Source: Burkholderiales bacterium RIFCSPLOWO2_12_FULL_65_40
Lineage (GTDB): Bacteria; Pseudomonadota; Gammaproteobacteria; Burkholderiales; Burkholderiaceae_C
Assembly (NCBI GenBank): GCA_001770955.1
Contig: MESL01000035.1
Span: 163,875-227,874, forward strand
DNA length: 64,000 bases
Direction of reading: 5' to 3'
Position numbers and translations under genes: made by a program
Notes under the pieces: model-generated
What the model was told of the DNA's origin: nothing
What the model saw: only the letters and a program-made list of their open reading frames with translations
Databases searched by the model: none
Shown: in pieces, positions 9,087 through 22,142 of the stretch
Layout: each line of letters opens with the position of its first letter
Position numbering within the stretch: the stretch's first letter is position 1

Positions 9087-9764
9087 ATGAAAAACCACGA
9101 CACCATTCCTTCGCCCATGGCGCCCGGGGCCCACGCTCGTGCGCGGAGGGCGCTGCGCCGTGGGCAGGGCTGGCGCCACGGGGCGGTGGCCTTGCTGGCC
9201 CTGGGCGCGGCTCTGTGGTGGCTGTGGCCATCTGCGCTGCCCGACCCCGTGCAGGCGTTGGGACAGGCTCCGGTGCCGCAGGCGCTGCACGCCGGGCAGG
9301 CCTGGCCGTTTGGCGCGGGGGCCCCGGCCGTGGAGCCGCAAGGCGGCAGCCCGGTGGGCGCATCGCCCTGGGATCGTCTGCGCCCACCGGGCGAGGCGGA
9401 TGCGGATGAGTCGCTCGGCCCCGATCCACGCCAGCACAATGCGGCCATTGATCCGGCGCGCCTGTCGGTGCACCGCCCCCAGGCTGCGCGCGCCTTTCTG
9501 GACCATGTGGTGCTGCAACCCGAACCGCGGGGTGGGTGGACGGTTGATGCGGTGCTGCCCGGCAGCCTGTACGAGCGTGCAGGCCTGCGGCCGGGCGATA
9601 CCGTGTACTCGCTCGATCTGCCCGGCCAGCCGGTCGTCGACGAGAGCAACATGGGGGCACTGACCTCCGTGCACGAACTCGCATGGGACGTGGTGCGCGC
9701 GGGCGGCCTGGTGCGCCTGTCGGTGCGGCTCAACGAGGAAGCGGCAGGGAATGAGCCTTCATGA
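9087..9764 (+). CDS. single-pass membrane protein with C-terminal PDZ domain
   Basis: Protein of 225 residues. The ATG at 9087 has AGGA upstream. A basic N-terminus (ARARRALRRGQGWRHG) leads into one membrane segment near residues 30-48, then a Pro/Gly-rich linker and a PDZ-like domain from about residue 140 with the motif VLPGSLYERAGLRPGDTVYSL. The plan resembles general secretion protein C or other PDZ adaptors, but length and context do not match GspC. It overlaps the next gene (AraC regulator) by four bases, so the two are translationally coupled. Function unknown. Confidence 0.65.
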   Translation: MKNHDTIPSPMAPGAHARARRALRRGQGWRHGAVALLALGAALWWLWPSALPDPVQALGQAPVPQALHAGQAWPFGAGAPAVEPQGGSPVGASPWDRLRPPGEADADESLGPDPRQHNAAIDPARLSVHRPQAARAFLDHVVLQPEPRGGWTVDAVLPGSLYERAGLRPGDTVYSLDLPGQPVVDESNMGALTSVHELAWDVVRAGGLVRLSVRLNEEAAGNEPS

Positions 9765-10721
9765 GCCCTTTTGAGGCAGGCCATGATGCCTCCGGCCGCA
9801 GTGGCGCGCGTTCGGTCTGGACGCCTGCGGCCGACGGAGCGCCGCAGGCGCGCGTGCGCCTCATGGGCGATGCGATCGTGTTCGCCTGCCCTGGCATGCA
9901 GAACATCACCGTGCGCCATGCCGCCACCGTGCTGTGTGCCACGGGGTCGCAGCCGCTGCATGTGCGCTGCGACGGTCAGACGATCGCGGGGCAGGTGCTG
10001 TTGATCCGGCCCATGGCGCACAAAACCATTCATGCCATCGACCAGCCCCTGGTGCTCATCGACCTGGAGCCCACACACCCGCAGTACCGGCGCCTCAATG
10101 CCCTGGGTGCGCCGCCTGTGCAGGCGCTGGACACCGGGGTCGCGCAGCCCTTTCTCCACATGGCCCGCGCTTTCGCGGCAGGCCGCCTGCAAGGGCGGGA
10201 GCTGGACAGCAGGGCCCGCCAGGCCATTGATGCCCTTGCGCAGCCCTTTCCCGCGCCTGCGCCCCTGGACGCGCGCGTGCGCCAGCTGATGTGCCTGCTG
10301 GACGAGAACCCGGGTGCGGAGCTGGAACAGCTGGTGCGGCCGATGGACCTGTCGCCCCACCACGCCTCGCGGCTGTTCGGCCAGGGTTTGGGTCTGCCCC
10401 TGCGGCGCTACGTGCTGTCGATCAAGATCCGTGCGGCGGCCAGCTTCATGGGCAGCGGCCTGGCGCTGACCCAGATTGCACAGGCCGCCGGGTTTGTGGA
10501 TTCGGCCCATTTCTCGAAGGTCTGGACGCAGTGCTACGGAGCTTCACCCTCGCAGTTTTTTGGCGGAGGTCGCACGCACATCGACATGGCGGATCAGCCG
10601 GACTGGCTCCTGTGGTACCTGGCGCGGCGCGACAGCGATCTGCCACCGCCCTCCTCCGGTGTCCAGACGCCGTGGATCCATCGCCAGCGCGCCCGCAGCG
10701 GTGTGCCAAAGGCCGCAGGGG

Positions 10722-13757
<3,036 letters not shown>

Positions 13758-13894
13758 GGGCAGGCTCGAAGAGAAAACCGACCATGATAGGACACGGGCG
13801 CTTTCTGCGCGTGCGCTGCCAGGCCCGTGCATCCGGGTGCTCGGGGTACGATGGCCCCGGCTATCGACTTATTTCTCTGCGCCCGGACCCTTCC

Positions 13895-14860
13895 ATGATC
13901 ATCAACTGTATTGCCTACGAAAACGGGCGCAAGCTGGCCCATATCGATGTGGAGTCCATCAGCGACTGGCTGGCGCGCCCCGATGCCTTTGTCTGGGTGG
14001 CGCTTCAGGACCCGGCCGAGGATGAACTGCTGCAGATGCAGGAAGAGTTCGGCCTGCACGACCTGGCCGTGGAAGATGCGCGCAAGGGCCTGCAGCGCCC
14101 CAAGATCGAGGAATACGGCGACACGCTGTTCGTGGTGATGCACCTGGTCGAACCCGCGGGCGGTGACCTGCAGGTCGGCGAGCTGGCGGTGTTTGTCGGG
14201 CACAACTTCGTGCTGTCGGTGCGCACACGCAGCCAGCTGGGCTTTCTGGGGGTGCGCCAGCGCTGCGAGCGTGAGCCCTTGCTGCTGCGCCTGGGCGCGG
14301 GCTTTGTGTTCTATGCGCTGATGGACGCGGTGGTGGACCGCTACTTTCCGCTGATCGACGCGTTCGAGCTGGAGCTTGAAGGCATCGAGGAGCAGATTTT
14401 TGATCGCGGTGCTTCACGCGGCAACATCGAGCGGTTGTACGACCTCAAGCGCCGCACCACCGTGCTGCGCCACGCGGTGGGCCCGCTGCTGGAAGTGGCG
14501 GGCAAACTCCATGGCGGGCGCGTGCCCGAAGTCTGCACCGGGGTGCAGGAGTATTTCCGCGACGTGCACGACCATCTGGCGCGCATCAACAACTCCATCG
14601 ACACCATGCGAGACACCATTGGCACGGCCATTCAGGTCAACCTGTCGATGGTGACCATCGAAGAGTCTGAAACCACCAAGCGCCTGGCGGCCTGGGCGGC
14701 GATTTTTGCAGTGTCCACGGCGCTGGCAGGCATCTGGGGCATGAACTTCGAGCACATGCCAGAGCTCAAGTGGGCGTTTGGCTACCCGATGGCACTGGCG
14801 GTGATCTTCAGCGCCGGGGCTGTGCTGTACTGGCGCTTCCGCAAGGCGGGCTGGCTCTAA
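13895..14860 (+). CDS. corA: magnesium/cobalt transporter CorA
   Basis: Protein of 321 residues with a large cytoplasmic N-terminal domain and two C-terminal membrane helices. The selectivity motif GMN is present in AGIWGMNFEHMPE (about residues 283-295). CorA pentamers mediate Mg2+ uptake, and some members move Co2+ or Zn2+. Start chosen at the ATG of MIINCIAYENG; upstream codons overlap the divergent uvrA leader. Confidence 0.93.
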   Translation: MIINCIAYENGRKLAHIDVESISDWLARPDAFVWVALQDPAEDELLQMQEEFGLHDLAVEDARKGLQRPKIEEYGDTLFVVMHLVEPAGGDLQVGELAVFVGHNFVLSVRTRSQLGFLGVRQRCEREPLLLRLGAGFVFYALMDAVVDRYFPLIDAFELELEGIEEQIFDRGASRGNIERLYDLKRRTTVLRHAVGPLLEVAGKLHGGRVPEVCTGVQEYFRDVHDHLARINNSIDTMRDTIGTAIQVNLSMVTIEESETTKRLAAWAAIFAVSTALAGIWGMNFEHMPELKWAFGYPMALAVIFSAGAVLYWRFRKAGWL

Positions 14861-14878
14861 ATTGTTACCGCAAAAAAT

Positions 14879-14930
14879 GGCTCCAGGGCTTATGTAATAA
14901 GCGCTGGCAGATATCAAAAAGATAGCTGTC
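14879..14930 (-). repeat. dispersed repeat family 1 (inverted copy)
   Basis: GGCTCCAGGGCTTAT, ATAAGCGCTGGCAG and ATCAAAAAGATAGCTGT follow each other between the convergent ends of corA and proQ. On the minus strand this gives the family order GATAGCT...GCGCTTAT...ATAAGC...GGAGCC. The self-complementary arms can form a hairpin in either direction. Confidence 0.7.
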
Positions 14931-14946
14931 GCGCCGGGGCGGGCGC

Positions 14947-15813
14947 TCAGGCGTCGGCTGCGGGCGCTGCCGGTGCGGCTGCACGCTGGCGCGCGCTGTG
15001 CAGGCTGCGGTCCACCGTGCGCGGGTCCATGCCGTACATGTCGGCAAACTCGGCCAGGCTCTTGCCACTGGCCTCGAAGGCGCGCAACAGGGCTTCCTCG
15101 CGGGCCTGCTTGGCGGCCAGTTCGGCCAGGGCTTCGTCGAGCAGGGCATTGGCGGCCTCGTCGCGGGTGCGCACGCGCTCGGCGTAGTCCTCGCGCGTCA
15201 GGCCGCTGGCTTCGATGTTGCGAACGATGCGTGCACGCAGCTTCGGTAAAAGGTCGTCCGGGCCGCGCCCCTGGCGGCGGCGGTAGACCTCCAGCAGCGC
15301 TTGGTGCACATGCTCGGGGGCCATGTCTTCGACCGGCTGGCCCTGCAGGTCGTGGCGCGGCTGGCCGGCAGCCACGCATTGCAGGTAGCGCGTGGAGCGG
15401 GTGTGGATGCCCAGCGCCTGCTTGAGCGCTTCGCGTTCAAACTGCTCGGGGTGGGCGGCCATCAGGTCCTGAAAGATGCCGCGCTTGAGCGGCAGGAACT
15501 GCGCACCAAAGAGCTGCGGATACAACGCGGCCAGTTGCTCCAGTGCGGGCGGAATGGCACGTGGCGCGCGGCGCGGGGTGGCCGCAGCGGGCGCATCGCC
15601 CTCGGGCGCGGCCGCCTTCTGGCCCGCAGGTTTGCGGCCCCGCTGGTTGCGCCCACCCCGGCGCGAGGCGCCTTCGGGGCGCGGGGTGCTGCCTGCCTCT
15701 GCGCCGCTCTCGCCGGGCGCAAGGGGGGCGACGGCCGCCGCCGCAGCGGGTGCCGCAGCCTCCGGGGCGGCGGGCGCTGTGGTCTGTTCAGGGTGGGGCA
15801 CGGAGTCGGTCAT
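14947..15813 (-). CDS. proQ: ProQ/FinO-domain RNA chaperone
   Basis: RNA-binding protein of 288 residues from the ATG at 15813. A low-complexity Ala/Pro- and Arg/Gly-rich N-terminus (residues 1-85) precedes a ProQ/FinO domain at about 90-200, recognisable by LYPQLFGAQFLPLKRGIFQDL and by Y/W...R pattern TRSTRYLQCV. The C-terminus is Ala-rich with a coiled segment. ProQ-type proteins bind structured sRNAs and mRNA 3' ends. It lies 53 bases after glcF in the same direction. Confidence 0.85.
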   Translation of the reverse strand: MTDSVPHPEQTTAPAAPEAAAPAAAAAVAPLAPGESGAEAGSTPRPEGASRRGGRNQRGRKPAGQKAAAPEGDAPAAATPRRAPRAIPPALEQLAALYPQLFGAQFLPLKRGIFQDLMAAHPEQFEREALKQALGIHTRSTRYLQCVAAGQPRHDLQGQPVEDMAPEHVHQALLEVYRRRQGRGPDDLLPKLRARIVRNIEASGLTREDYAERVRTRDEAANALLDEALAELAAKQAREEALLRAFEASGKSLAEFADMYGMDPRTVDRSLHSARQRAAAPAAPAADA

Positions 15814-15866
15814 GGGCGTAGCGAGTAGGGGCAACAAAACCCTCAATCATGCCAGTCTTGTGCGCC

Positions 15867-17096
15867 TTACCCCGCCAGCGCCGCGTCGAGCACCTGCACC
15901 CAGTGGCGCACGGGGGTGTCGGTGCCGCTTTGCAGGTGCGTGATGCAGCCGATGTTGGCCGAGGTGATGACCACGGGTTGCAGGGCGCCCAGGTGCCCGA
16001 GCTTGCGGTCGCGCAGCTGGCCCGACAGTTCGGCCTGCAGCACCGAATAGGTGCCGGCCGAGCCGCAGCACAGGTGGGATTCGTTCGCCGTCAGGCGCAC
16101 GTCGAAGCCGAGCGCTCGCAGGTGCTGCTCCACGCCGCCACGCAATTGCTGGCCGTGCTGCAGCGTGCAGGGCGGGTGGAAGGCCACCACGCCCTGGGGC
16201 ACGGCGCGCAGCTTGCCCTGGAGCTGGGGCACGATGTCGGGCAGCAGCTCGGAGAGGTCGCGCGTGAGCTGGCTCACGCGTGCGGCCTTCTCGGCGTATG
16301 CAGGGTCGTGGCGCAGCAGGTGGCCGTATTCCTTGACGGTGACGCCGCAGCCCGAGGCGTTCATGACGATGGTCTCGACCGCGCCCTTCTCCACCCAGGG
16401 CCACCAGGCGTCGATATTGGCGCGCATCTGCGCCAGGCCGCCGTCCTGGTCGTTCAGGTGGAACTTCACCGCGCCGCAGCAGCCCGCCTCGGGCGCCACC
16501 ACGGACTCGATGCCCGCCGCGTCGAGCACGCGCACGGTGGCGGTGTGGATGCCCGGCATCATCGCGGGCTGCACGCAGCCCTCGAGCAGCAGCACCTTGC
16601 GCGCATGTGTGCGGGTGGGCAATGCGCCCGGCGCCTCGGGCGCGGGCACCTTGGCGCGCAGGCTGGCGGGCAAGAGGCCGCGCACGGCCTGGCCCATCTT
16701 CATGGCCGGGGCGAACAGGGGCGAGGGCAAGCCTTCCTTCAGCGCCCAGCGCACCGCGCGCTCGCCGACGGGGCGGGGCACCTTCTCGTCCACGATCTTG
16801 CGGCCGATGTCCACCAGGTGGCCGTACTGCACGCCGCTGGGGCAGGTGCTCTCGCAGTTGCGGCAGGTCAGGCACCGGTCCAGGTGCAATTGCGTGCTGC
16901 GCGTGGGCTGCGCGCCTTCCAGCACCTGCTTGATGAGATAGATGCGGCCGCGCGGACCGTCCAGCTCGTCGCCCAGCAACTGGTAGGTGGGGCAGGTGGC
17001 GGTGCAGAAGCCGCAGTGCACGCATTTGCGCAGGATGGCTTCGGCTTCGATGCCTTCGGGCGTGCCTTGGAATTCGGGGGCCAGTTGGGTTTGCAT
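15867..17096 (-). CDS. glcF: glycolate oxidase iron-sulfur subunit GlcF
   Basis: Protein of 409 residues with two N-terminal 4Fe-4S motifs, CVHCGFCTATCP (about residues 21-32) and CLTCRNCESTCP (about 72-83), followed by two cysteine-rich CCG domains (AGCCGAVKF and HLCCGSAGTYS). GlcF carries electrons from the flavin subunits of glycolate dehydrogenase (GlcDEF). ATG 17096 is the plausible start; the frame is open further upstream without family-like sequence. Confidence 0.93.
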   Translation of the reverse strand: MQTQLAPEFQGTPEGIEAEAILRKCVHCGFCTATCPTYQLLGDELDGPRGRIYLIKQVLEGAQPTRSTQLHLDRCLTCRNCESTCPSGVQYGHLVDIGRKIVDEKVPRPVGERAVRWALKEGLPSPLFAPAMKMGQAVRGLLPASLRAKVPAPEAPGALPTRTHARKVLLLEGCVQPAMMPGIHTATVRVLDAAGIESVVAPEAGCCGAVKFHLNDQDGGLAQMRANIDAWWPWVEKGAVETIVMNASGCGVTVKEYGHLLRHDPAYAEKAARVSQLTRDLSELLPDIVPQLQGKLRAVPQGVVAFHPPCTLQHGQQLRGGVEQHLRALGFDVRLTANESHLCCGSAGTYSVLQAELSGQLRDRKLGHLGALQPVVITSANIGCITHLQSGTDTPVRHWVQVLDAALAG

Positions 17097-17124
17097 GGGG
17101 CGTCCGGGAAAAAGCTGCGAAAGG

Positions 17125-17934
17125 TCAGGGGGGCGACGGCCGCGCCGGTGGCGGGGACTGGCGGGTGTCGTCCTCGGGGCGGCGGCGGCCGGGTGCGCGC
17201 AGCCGGGCGCGGTCGATCCACAGCGGTGGCAGTGCCAGCGCAAACAGCACCAGCGCCAGTGGCACGACAAACACGAAGCCCACGTACTTGAACCCGGCCG
17301 CACCAGCAATGCCCCCGACCAGGAACATGCCCAGCAGCCCGGCGAACAGGCGCAGGCGCTGGTGGTTGGCGCGCACCTGCTGCTCGGGCGGGCGGCCGCT
17401 GCGGTTCCAGTAGAGCATCTTGCCCAGCTCGATGCCCAGGTCGGTGACCACGCCAGTCATGTGCGTGGTGCGGATCTGCGACGAGGACATCTTGGTCACC
17501 GTGGCGTTCTGCAGCCCCATGATGAAGGACAGCAGCAGCACGGTGACCGGCACGGCAAACGGCGTGCGCCAGTTCAGCGTGACCGCACCCACCAGCCCGA
17601 ACACCAGCATCAGCAGCGCGACGATGAGCAGCGGCAGCGCGTAGGTGCTGTGCAGCCGGTGCTGCAACGCCCAGTTGACCAGAATGGCGGTGAGGGCAGC
17701 GCCGCTGATGAAGGCCAGCAACGCCCCCACGGCGCTGAGCACCAGCACCATGTTGCCCAGGATGAGGTTGTCCGCCAGCATGGAGACAAAACCCGTCATG
17801 TGCGAGGTATAGAGCTTGACCACCAGAAAGCCGCCGGCATTCACCGCACCCGCGTTGAAGGCCAGCAGCAGGCCCAGCAAGCGGTTGCTGGCCACCGTGC
17901 GGTGCTGGCCGGTGAGATGGCGGAAGCGGCGCAT
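17125..17934 (-). CDS. DUF1275 (YoaK-like) membrane protein
   Basis: Integral membrane protein of 269 residues with six or seven hydrophobic segments. The pattern NAGAVNAGGFLVV near residue 27, SHMTGFVS near residue 44 and MGLQNATVTK...TTHMTGVVTDLG near residue 140 identifies the DUF1275 family, of unknown transport role. The C-terminus is Arg/Pro-rich. It is wedged between glcE (one base) and glcF (28 bases) on the same strand, so it is almost certainly cotranscribed with them. Confidence 0.8.
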   Translation of the reverse strand: MRRFRHLTGQHRTVASNRLLGLLLAFNAGAVNAGGFLVVKLYTSHMTGFVSMLADNLILGNMVLVLSAVGALLAFISGAALTAILVNWALQHRLHSTYALPLLIVALLMLVFGLVGAVTLNWRTPFAVPVTVLLLSFIMGLQNATVTKMSSSQIRTTHMTGVVTDLGIELGKMLYWNRSGRPPEQQVRANHQRLRLFAGLLGMFLVGGIAGAAGFKYVGFVFVVPLALVLFALALPPLWIDRARLRAPGRRRPEDDTRQSPPPARPSPP

Positions 17935-17935
17935 T

Positions 17936-19042
17936 TCAGACGGTCATGCGGCCGGGGTTGAAGATGCCGGCGGGGTCGAAGCTCTGGCGCAGCCGCTCGT
18001 GGATGGCGCGCAGTGCGGGAGAGATGGAGTCAAAACGGGTTGCAGCGCTTGCTGCGTCTGCGCTATGCGCTCTGAAAAGCGAAGCACTCCCGCCCGCCTG
18101 GCGGGCCACATCGTGCAGCGCCTGGGCGTGGCCGGGGGCGGCCTGCACCCAGCGCAGCGCGCCATGCCACTCGACCAGCGGCGGCGCCACACCGCCTGGC
18201 AGGGTCAGCACTGGTGTGGTGGCGGGCAGCGACAGACGCCACAGGTCCAGGCCCTGCGCCGCGCCTGCGGCGAACCAGGGCAGGGTCTGGTTGCGGCACG
18301 CGGTCCAGTCGGCGGCCACGGTGGCGGGGTCCTGGCGCTCGCCACCCATGCTGCGGCAGGCGGCTTCGACGGCGGCCACGGCGCCGCGCAGGCGCACATA
18401 GAGCGTGTCCACGCCCGCATCGTGCACCCAGCAACTGGCGTTGAGCGGCAGCGGCTGGCCGCCCCAGGCGTGCAGCCGGCGCAGGGCCTCGGCCTGATCG
18501 CATTCAAAGCGCAGCGTGGCCTCGGCCGGGGCCACGGGCAGCACCTTGAGGCTGACCTCGGTGATCACGCCCAAGGTGCCCCAGGCGCCCGCCATGAGGC
18601 GGGAAACGTCGTACCCGGCCACGTTCTTCATCACCTGCCCGCCAAACGCCAGGTGTTCGGCCTGGCCGTTGAGGAGCTTGAGGCCCAGCACATAGTCGCG
18701 CACGGCGCCCACGCTGGCGCGGGCCGGGCCTGACAGGCCTGCCGCCACCATGCCGCCCACGGTGCTGCCCGGGCCGAAATGCGGCGGCTCGAAGGGCAGG
18801 CACTGCTGGTTTTCGGCCAGAAGGGCCTCCAGCGTGGCCAGTGGCGTACCGGCGCGTGCGGTCACCACCAGTTCGCTGGGTTCGTAGCTGACGATGCCGT
18901 GGTACGCGCGGGTATCGAGCAGATCCCCTTGCGGCACGGTGCCATGAAAGTCTTTGCTGCCACCGCCACGGATGCGCAGCGGGCGGGGGTGCGCCGCCGC
19001 GGCGCGCACCTGTTCGGTCAGGGTGTGAAGGGCGCTTTCCAT
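17936..19042 (-). CDS. glcE: glycolate oxidase FAD-binding subunit GlcE
   Basis: Protein of 368 residues with a PCMH-type FAD-binding domain: RIRGGGSKDF near residue 23, VTARAGTPLATLEALL near residue 60, and FGPGSTVGGMVAAGLSGP near residue 88. GlcE is the second flavoprotein subunit of glycolate dehydrogenase. No glcD lies upstream; the next gene in that direction is amtB. The catalytic GlcD must be encoded elsewhere if the complex is functional. Confidence 0.9.
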   Translation of the reverse strand: MESALHTLTEQVRAAAAHPRPLRIRGGGSKDFHGTVPQGDLLDTRAYHGIVSYEPSELVVTARAGTPLATLEALLAENQQCLPFEPPHFGPGSTVGGMVAAGLSGPARASVGAVRDYVLGLKLLNGQAEHLAFGGQVMKNVAGYDVSRLMAGAWGTLGVITEVSLKVLPVAPAEATLRFECDQAEALRRLHAWGGQPLPLNASCWVHDAGVDTLYVRLRGAVAAVEAACRSMGGERQDPATVAADWTACRNQTLPWFAAGAAQGLDLWRLSLPATTPVLTLPGGVAPPLVEWHGALRWVQAAPGHAQALHDVARQAGGSASLFRAHSADAASAATRFDSISPALRAIHERLRQSFDPAGIFNPGRMTV

Positions 19043-19179
19043 AGCCTTGCATGGTACGCGTTGGGGCCTTCCAGCGCATGGCGCTGCAGCGTGCGGCGGC
19101 GTGAATTTTCTGCACGGGCCGTGTGAGCGAATTCCGGCAGGGCGCCGGACGGGGAGCGTGCAAGCGCTTGTATTGATCT

Positions 19180-19235
19180 AAATTTGATAGCTGTCAACGC
19201 TTATTGTATAAGCGATAGAGGCCAATTTTGTTCAA
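19180..19235 (+). repeat. dispersed repeat family 1
   Basis: AAATTTGATAGCTGTCAACG, CTTATTGTATAAGCG and GAGGCCAATTTTG occur in the family order. This copy lies in the 309-base gap between glcE and amtB together with the amtB terminator. Nothing else was recognised in that gap. Confidence 0.75.
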
Positions 19236-19247
19236 AACATCAGGGCG

Positions 19248-19276
19248 AAAAAAAGCCCGCCTTGCGGGCGGGCTGA
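19248..19276 (-). terminator. intrinsic terminator of amtB operon
   Basis: Read on the minus strand: AGCCCGCC, a short loop and GGCGGGCT followed by seven T residues. It is placed 76 bases after the amtB stop and ends the porin-glnK-amtB unit. Confidence 0.85.
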
Positions 19277-19351
19277 AAGTACCATGGAGCGATTCAAAAA
19301 GAACGGGCTCCTGCCGTGGCGCCACCAGACACCACGGCAGACGCAGGGAGG

Positions 19352-20785
19352 TCAGCGGCTGTAGGCGGTTTCGCCGTGCGAGGTGATGTCCAGGCCTTCG
19401 CGCTCGGCTTCTTCGCTCACACGCAGGCCCACCAGCACATCGGCCACCTTGTAGGCCACGAGGGCCACCACGCCGGACCACACCATTGTGATCAACACGC
19501 TCTTGGTCTGGACCCACACCTGGGTGCCCATGGCGAAGGTGTCGGGGGCCAGGCCGCCCGTGCCGCCCAGGCTTTGCGAGGCAAACACGCCGGTCAGGAT
19601 GGCACCGACGATGCCGCCCACGCCATGCACGCCGAATACGTCGAACGCATCGTCGGCACCCAGCATGCGCTTGAGGCCACCCACGCCCCAGAGGCAGACG
19701 ATACCGGCCACCAGGCCCATCACGATGGAGCCCATGGGGCCCACGAAGCCCGCAGCCGGGGTGATCGCCACGAGGCCGGCGACGGCACCCGATGCAGCGC
19801 CCAGCATCGAAGCCTTGCCCTTGTGCAGCGATTCACCCGCCAGCCACGACAGGGTGGCGGCCGCCGTGGCCAGCACGGTGTTGATGAAGGCCAGACCGGC
19901 CACGCCGTTGGCGGCGCCGGCCGAGCCGGCGTTGAAGCCGAACCAGCCCACCCACAGCAGCGAGGCGCCCACCATGGTCAGCGTCAGGCTGTGCGGGGTC
20001 AGCGCCTCTTTGCCGTAGCCGATGCGCTTGCCCACCAGGTAGGCACCCACCAGCGCGGCGATACCGGCGTTGATGTGCACCACGGTGCCACCGGCAAAGT
20101 CGAGTGCGCCATCTGCGGCCAGCAGGCCACCGCCCCACACCATGTGGGCCATGGGAATGTAGCTGAAGGTGAACCACAGCACGGAGAAGATCAGCACGGC
20201 CGAGAACTTGATGCGCTCGGCGAACGAGCCCACGATCAGCGCCACGGTGATGGCGGCGAAGGTGGCCTGGAAGGCGACAAACACATATTCCGGAATGGTG
20301 GGCAGCAGGCCCGAGAGCGTGCTGGGGGTGATGCCCTTGAGGAACAGCTTGTCCAGACCGCCGAAGAACTTGCCCTCGCCCGCAAAGGTCAGGCTGTAGC
20401 CGTAGAGCGACCACAGCACCGAGATGAGCGAGAAGATCACGAACACCTGCACCAGCACGGACAGCATGTTCTTCGAGCGAGCCAGGCCGCCGTAGAACAG
20501 GGCCAGGCCGGGAATGGTCATCAGGATGACCAGCAGGGTGGAGGTGAGCATCCACGCGGTGTCGCCCGAGTCGAGCTTGGGCGCGGGGGGTTCGGCCGCA
20601 GGGGCCGCCGTGGCGGCGGCTTCGGGGGCCGGTGCAGCAGCGGCATCTGTGGCTGCGGCAGCGGCGGGTTCGGCCGGGGCCGTCACGGCGGCGGGTTCGG
20701 TGGCAGCCGGTGCCTGGGCCAGGGCGAGCGGGCCGGTGGCCAGCAGACCCAGCCCCAGCAGGAGGGAGGCAAGCAGTTTTTTCAT
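19352..20785 (-). CDS. amtB: ammonium transporter AmtB
   Basis: Protein of 477 residues. A cleavable-looking signal peptide (LALAQ near residue 24) and a 50-residue Ala/Pro-rich spacer precede eleven transmembrane helices typical of Amt/Rh channels. Family motifs include DTAWMLTST, ALFYGGLARSKN, FAGGTVVHINAG and GVHGVGGIVG. AmtB conducts ammonia/ammonium at low external nitrogen and is gated by GlnK. Follows glnK by 32 bases under sigma-54/NtrC-type control. Confidence 0.95.
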   Translation of the reverse strand: MKKLLASLLLGLGLLATGPLALAQAPAATEPAAVTAPAEPAAAAATDAAAAPAPEAAATAAPAAEPPAPKLDSGDTAWMLTSTLLVILMTIPGLALFYGGLARSKNMLSVLVQVFVIFSLISVLWSLYGYSLTFAGEGKFFGGLDKLFLKGITPSTLSGLLPTIPEYVFVAFQATFAAITVALIVGSFAERIKFSAVLIFSVLWFTFSYIPMAHMVWGGGLLAADGALDFAGGTVVHINAGIAALVGAYLVGKRIGYGKEALTPHSLTLTMVGASLLWVGWFGFNAGSAGAANGVAGLAFINTVLATAAATLSWLAGESLHKGKASMLGAASGAVAGLVAITPAAGFVGPMGSIVMGLVAGIVCLWGVGGLKRMLGADDAFDVFGVHGVGGIVGAILTGVFASQSLGGTGGLAPDTFAMGTQVWVQTKSVLITMVWSGVVALVAYKVADVLVGLRVSEEAEREGLDITSHGETAYSR

Positions 20786-20817
20786 GGCAGTTTCTCGCGT
20801 TCTGTGGAAGGGGTGGC

Positions 20818-21931
<1,114 letters not shown>

Positions 21932-21971
21932 GGTTCCTCCAGTCAGAAAAAAACAAGGGATGCACCCTCTA

Positions 21972-21987
21972 AGCACGGACCGTGCCA
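21972..21987 (-). promoter_or_regulatory. sigma-54 promoter of the porin-glnK-amtB operon
   Basis: On the minus strand the sequence is TGGCACGGTCCGTGCT: the -24 GG and -12 GC are spaced as in the consensus TGGCACG-N4-TTGC, with one mismatch in the -12 block. It lies about 45 bases upstream of the porin start codon. Confidence 0.82.
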
Positions 21988-22064
21988 CGCATGTTCAATG
22001 CACCAGCGCAAGGGCCAGCGGGCCATTCGCCGCTACATTTCACGGGGCGTGGGGGGTCTTGCAA

Positions 22065-22081
22065 TGCACCGGACTGGTGCG
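22065..22081. promoter_or_regulatory. NtrC-type enhancer site
   Basis: TGCACCGGACTGGTGCG closely matches the NtrC dyad TGCACC-N4-TGGTGCA. It is about 95 bases upstream of the sigma-54 promoter, a normal enhancer distance. A second partial site, TGCACCAGCGCA, lies at 21999-22010. Confidence 0.75.
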
Positions 22082-22142
22082 CGCCCCCGGGCCCGGGCTG
22101 GCGCAGCCCGCACACCGCACTTGTCTGGGGAGAAACACGCTC

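Noticed and set aside
13758-13832. uvrA start at the ATG 13832
   Set aside because: The added 25 residues have no family similarity and would overlap the corA promoter region.
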